The position numbers and the translations under genes were made by a program. From the NCBI GenBank assembly GCA_905250115.1, contig CAJNOI010000009.1, positions 1,258,952 to 1,322,951 on the forward strand: a DNA stretch of 64,000 bases, read 5' to 3'. A model generated the notes under the pieces. That model ran no database searches, was not told the origin of the DNA, and saw only the letters and a list, made by a program, of their open reading frames with translations. Shown in pieces: positions 63,304 to 64,000 of this stretch; within the stretch, counting starts at the first letter, position 1; every line of letters starts with the position of its first letter. This DNA is from Adineta steineri. Lineage: Eukaryota > Rotifera > Eurotatoria > Adinetida > Adinetidae.

Positions 63304-64000
63304 ATGGGAAACCGAGTAAATCGTCGTCAACAACCTGGTCTTTCAGGATATGGTCAACCTTATGATCCTAATTATGGAATGGACTATTATGGAGGTGCTT
63401 ATGATCCATATTCTTGTAAGTGGTTCCTTGAATTTTTTTTAATTTTAAAAAATGAATTACTCACATACAGTTTCTAATTCTTTAGATGGTGGCGGCTATC
63501 CAACTGGTGGTGCCTATCCAACTGGAGGTGGTTTCCCTACTGGTGGATTCGGAACAGGATATGTTACCACAGCTATCGTTCCCAGATCTAATCTAGGAGG
63601 CGGACTTGGTGGTGGCAATAGTGCACTCGGTAGTTATGGTTTAGGTGGTCTTGGAAGTGCTGGTCTTGGTAGTGGTGGTTTAGGTGGTCTAGGTGGTGGT
63701 TTAGGAGGACTTCCTCCTAAGATTCGTGTTATCTTCATCCCTCAAGGTGGTGCTGCTGGAGGGTGAGTACATCAGCTTGAAATCAATTAATTAAATTTCA
63801 AAATATATTATCTTTTATTATAGATTTGGTGGTCAACAAGCTTGCGCTCCAATGCCACAAATGCCTATGCAAATGCCTCAAATGCCAATGCAAATGCCTC
63901 AAATGTGCCCTCCACCAATGCCAATGCCTCAGATGCAAATGCCAATGCCCCAGATGCCAATGCCTCAAATGTGTCCTCCACCAATGCCAATGCCTCAGAT
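63304..64000 (+). CDS. Glycine-rich, Met/Pro-repeat protein, cut by window end
   Basis: Three exons visible: 63304-63415, 63486-63762 and 63824 to the edge. At least 188 residues. It starts MGNRVNRRQQPGLSGYGQPY, then Tyr/Gly/Pro repeats (GGYPTGG, GGFPTGG), Gly/Leu repeats (GLGGLG), a short hydrophobic conserved-looking stretch (PPKIRVIFIPQGG), and a Met/Pro/Gln repeat array (PMPQMQMPMPQM with CPPPMPMP). Low complexity prevents family assignment; it resembles secreted or structural matrix proteins but has no signal peptide. MG at the start could allow N-myristoylation, though residue 6 is Asn rather than Ser/Thr. Confidence 0.65.

Noticed and set aside
63452..63485. Start MNYSHTVSNS for the glycine-rich gene
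   Set aside because: This is intron sequence read through into exon 2; the upstream exon 63304-63415 with a good donor gives the proper start.

Overview
The window is animal nuclear DNA, most likely from a bdelloid rotifer. It is AT-rich and carries dense, intron-rich metazoan genes. Nearly all introns are GT-AG and only about 45-70 bp long. A fusion of an arginine ADP-ribosyltransferase domain with kinesin-light-chain-type TPRs, 7TM receptors in a tandem pair, and scattered hAT-type MITEs also fit that group. Species cannot be fixed from sequence alone. Exon joins were worked out by hand; for each complete gene the summed exon lengths are a multiple of three, except one kinase gene with a single-base problem.

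Layout: 2-5.8 kb, a Na+/K+-ATPase-like P-type pump with altered ion-site residues (-). 8.4-11.6 kb, ART-TPR gene (-), broken by a small assembly gap. 13.5-18.8 kb, housekeeping genes: ribosomal protein S28 (-), NudC (+), a 664-bp hAT-type MITE, ZNF330/NOA36 (+). 18.9-25 kb, a segmental tandem duplication: one intact NmrA-like gene (-) and three synaptobrevin genes (+), with NmrA and FLYWCH-like relics between them. 25.5-30.5 kb, two intact 7TM receptors (-) and the relic of a third. 30.5-32.3 kb, non-coding with palindromes. 32.3-36.5 kb, doublecortin-like kinase (+) with two candidate first exons and a MITE in a kinase-domain intron. 37.2-38.2 kb, a membrane-anchored trypsin-like protease (-). 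38.4-40.4 kb, two genes cut by a 100-N gap: an unidentified one (-) and an alpha/beta hydrolase C-terminal half (+). 40.6-43.1 kb, mitochondrial ATP synthase subunit d and a Mic60-like/LEA-like mitochondrial protein (both -). 44.2-46 kb, a CDF metal transporter (+). 46.8-49 kb, METTL14 (-). 50-53 kb, a kinesin-1-like heavy chain with no tail (+). 53.9-58.3 kb, a cationic amino acid transporter with one 1.8-kb intron (+). 59.1-60.3 kb, RRP8 (+). 60.6-61.1 and 63.3-64 kb, two glycine-rich proteins transcribed divergently; the second runs off the window.

There is no operon-like functional grouping. Links that can be drawn are general: RNA and ribosome functions (RPS28, ZNF330, METTL14, RRP8), mitochondrial inner-membrane proteins side by side (ATP5PD and the Mic60/LEA-like protein), and microtubule functions (NudC, DCLK, kinesin). 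The most unusual items are: three synaptobrevins whose aligned SNARE zero-layer residue is Lys instead of Arg and whose start codons are split by an intron; the Mic60-like anchor joined to LEA-like repeats; the pump with PIGL in place of PEGL; the tail-less kinesin; and a set of hAT-type MITEs.
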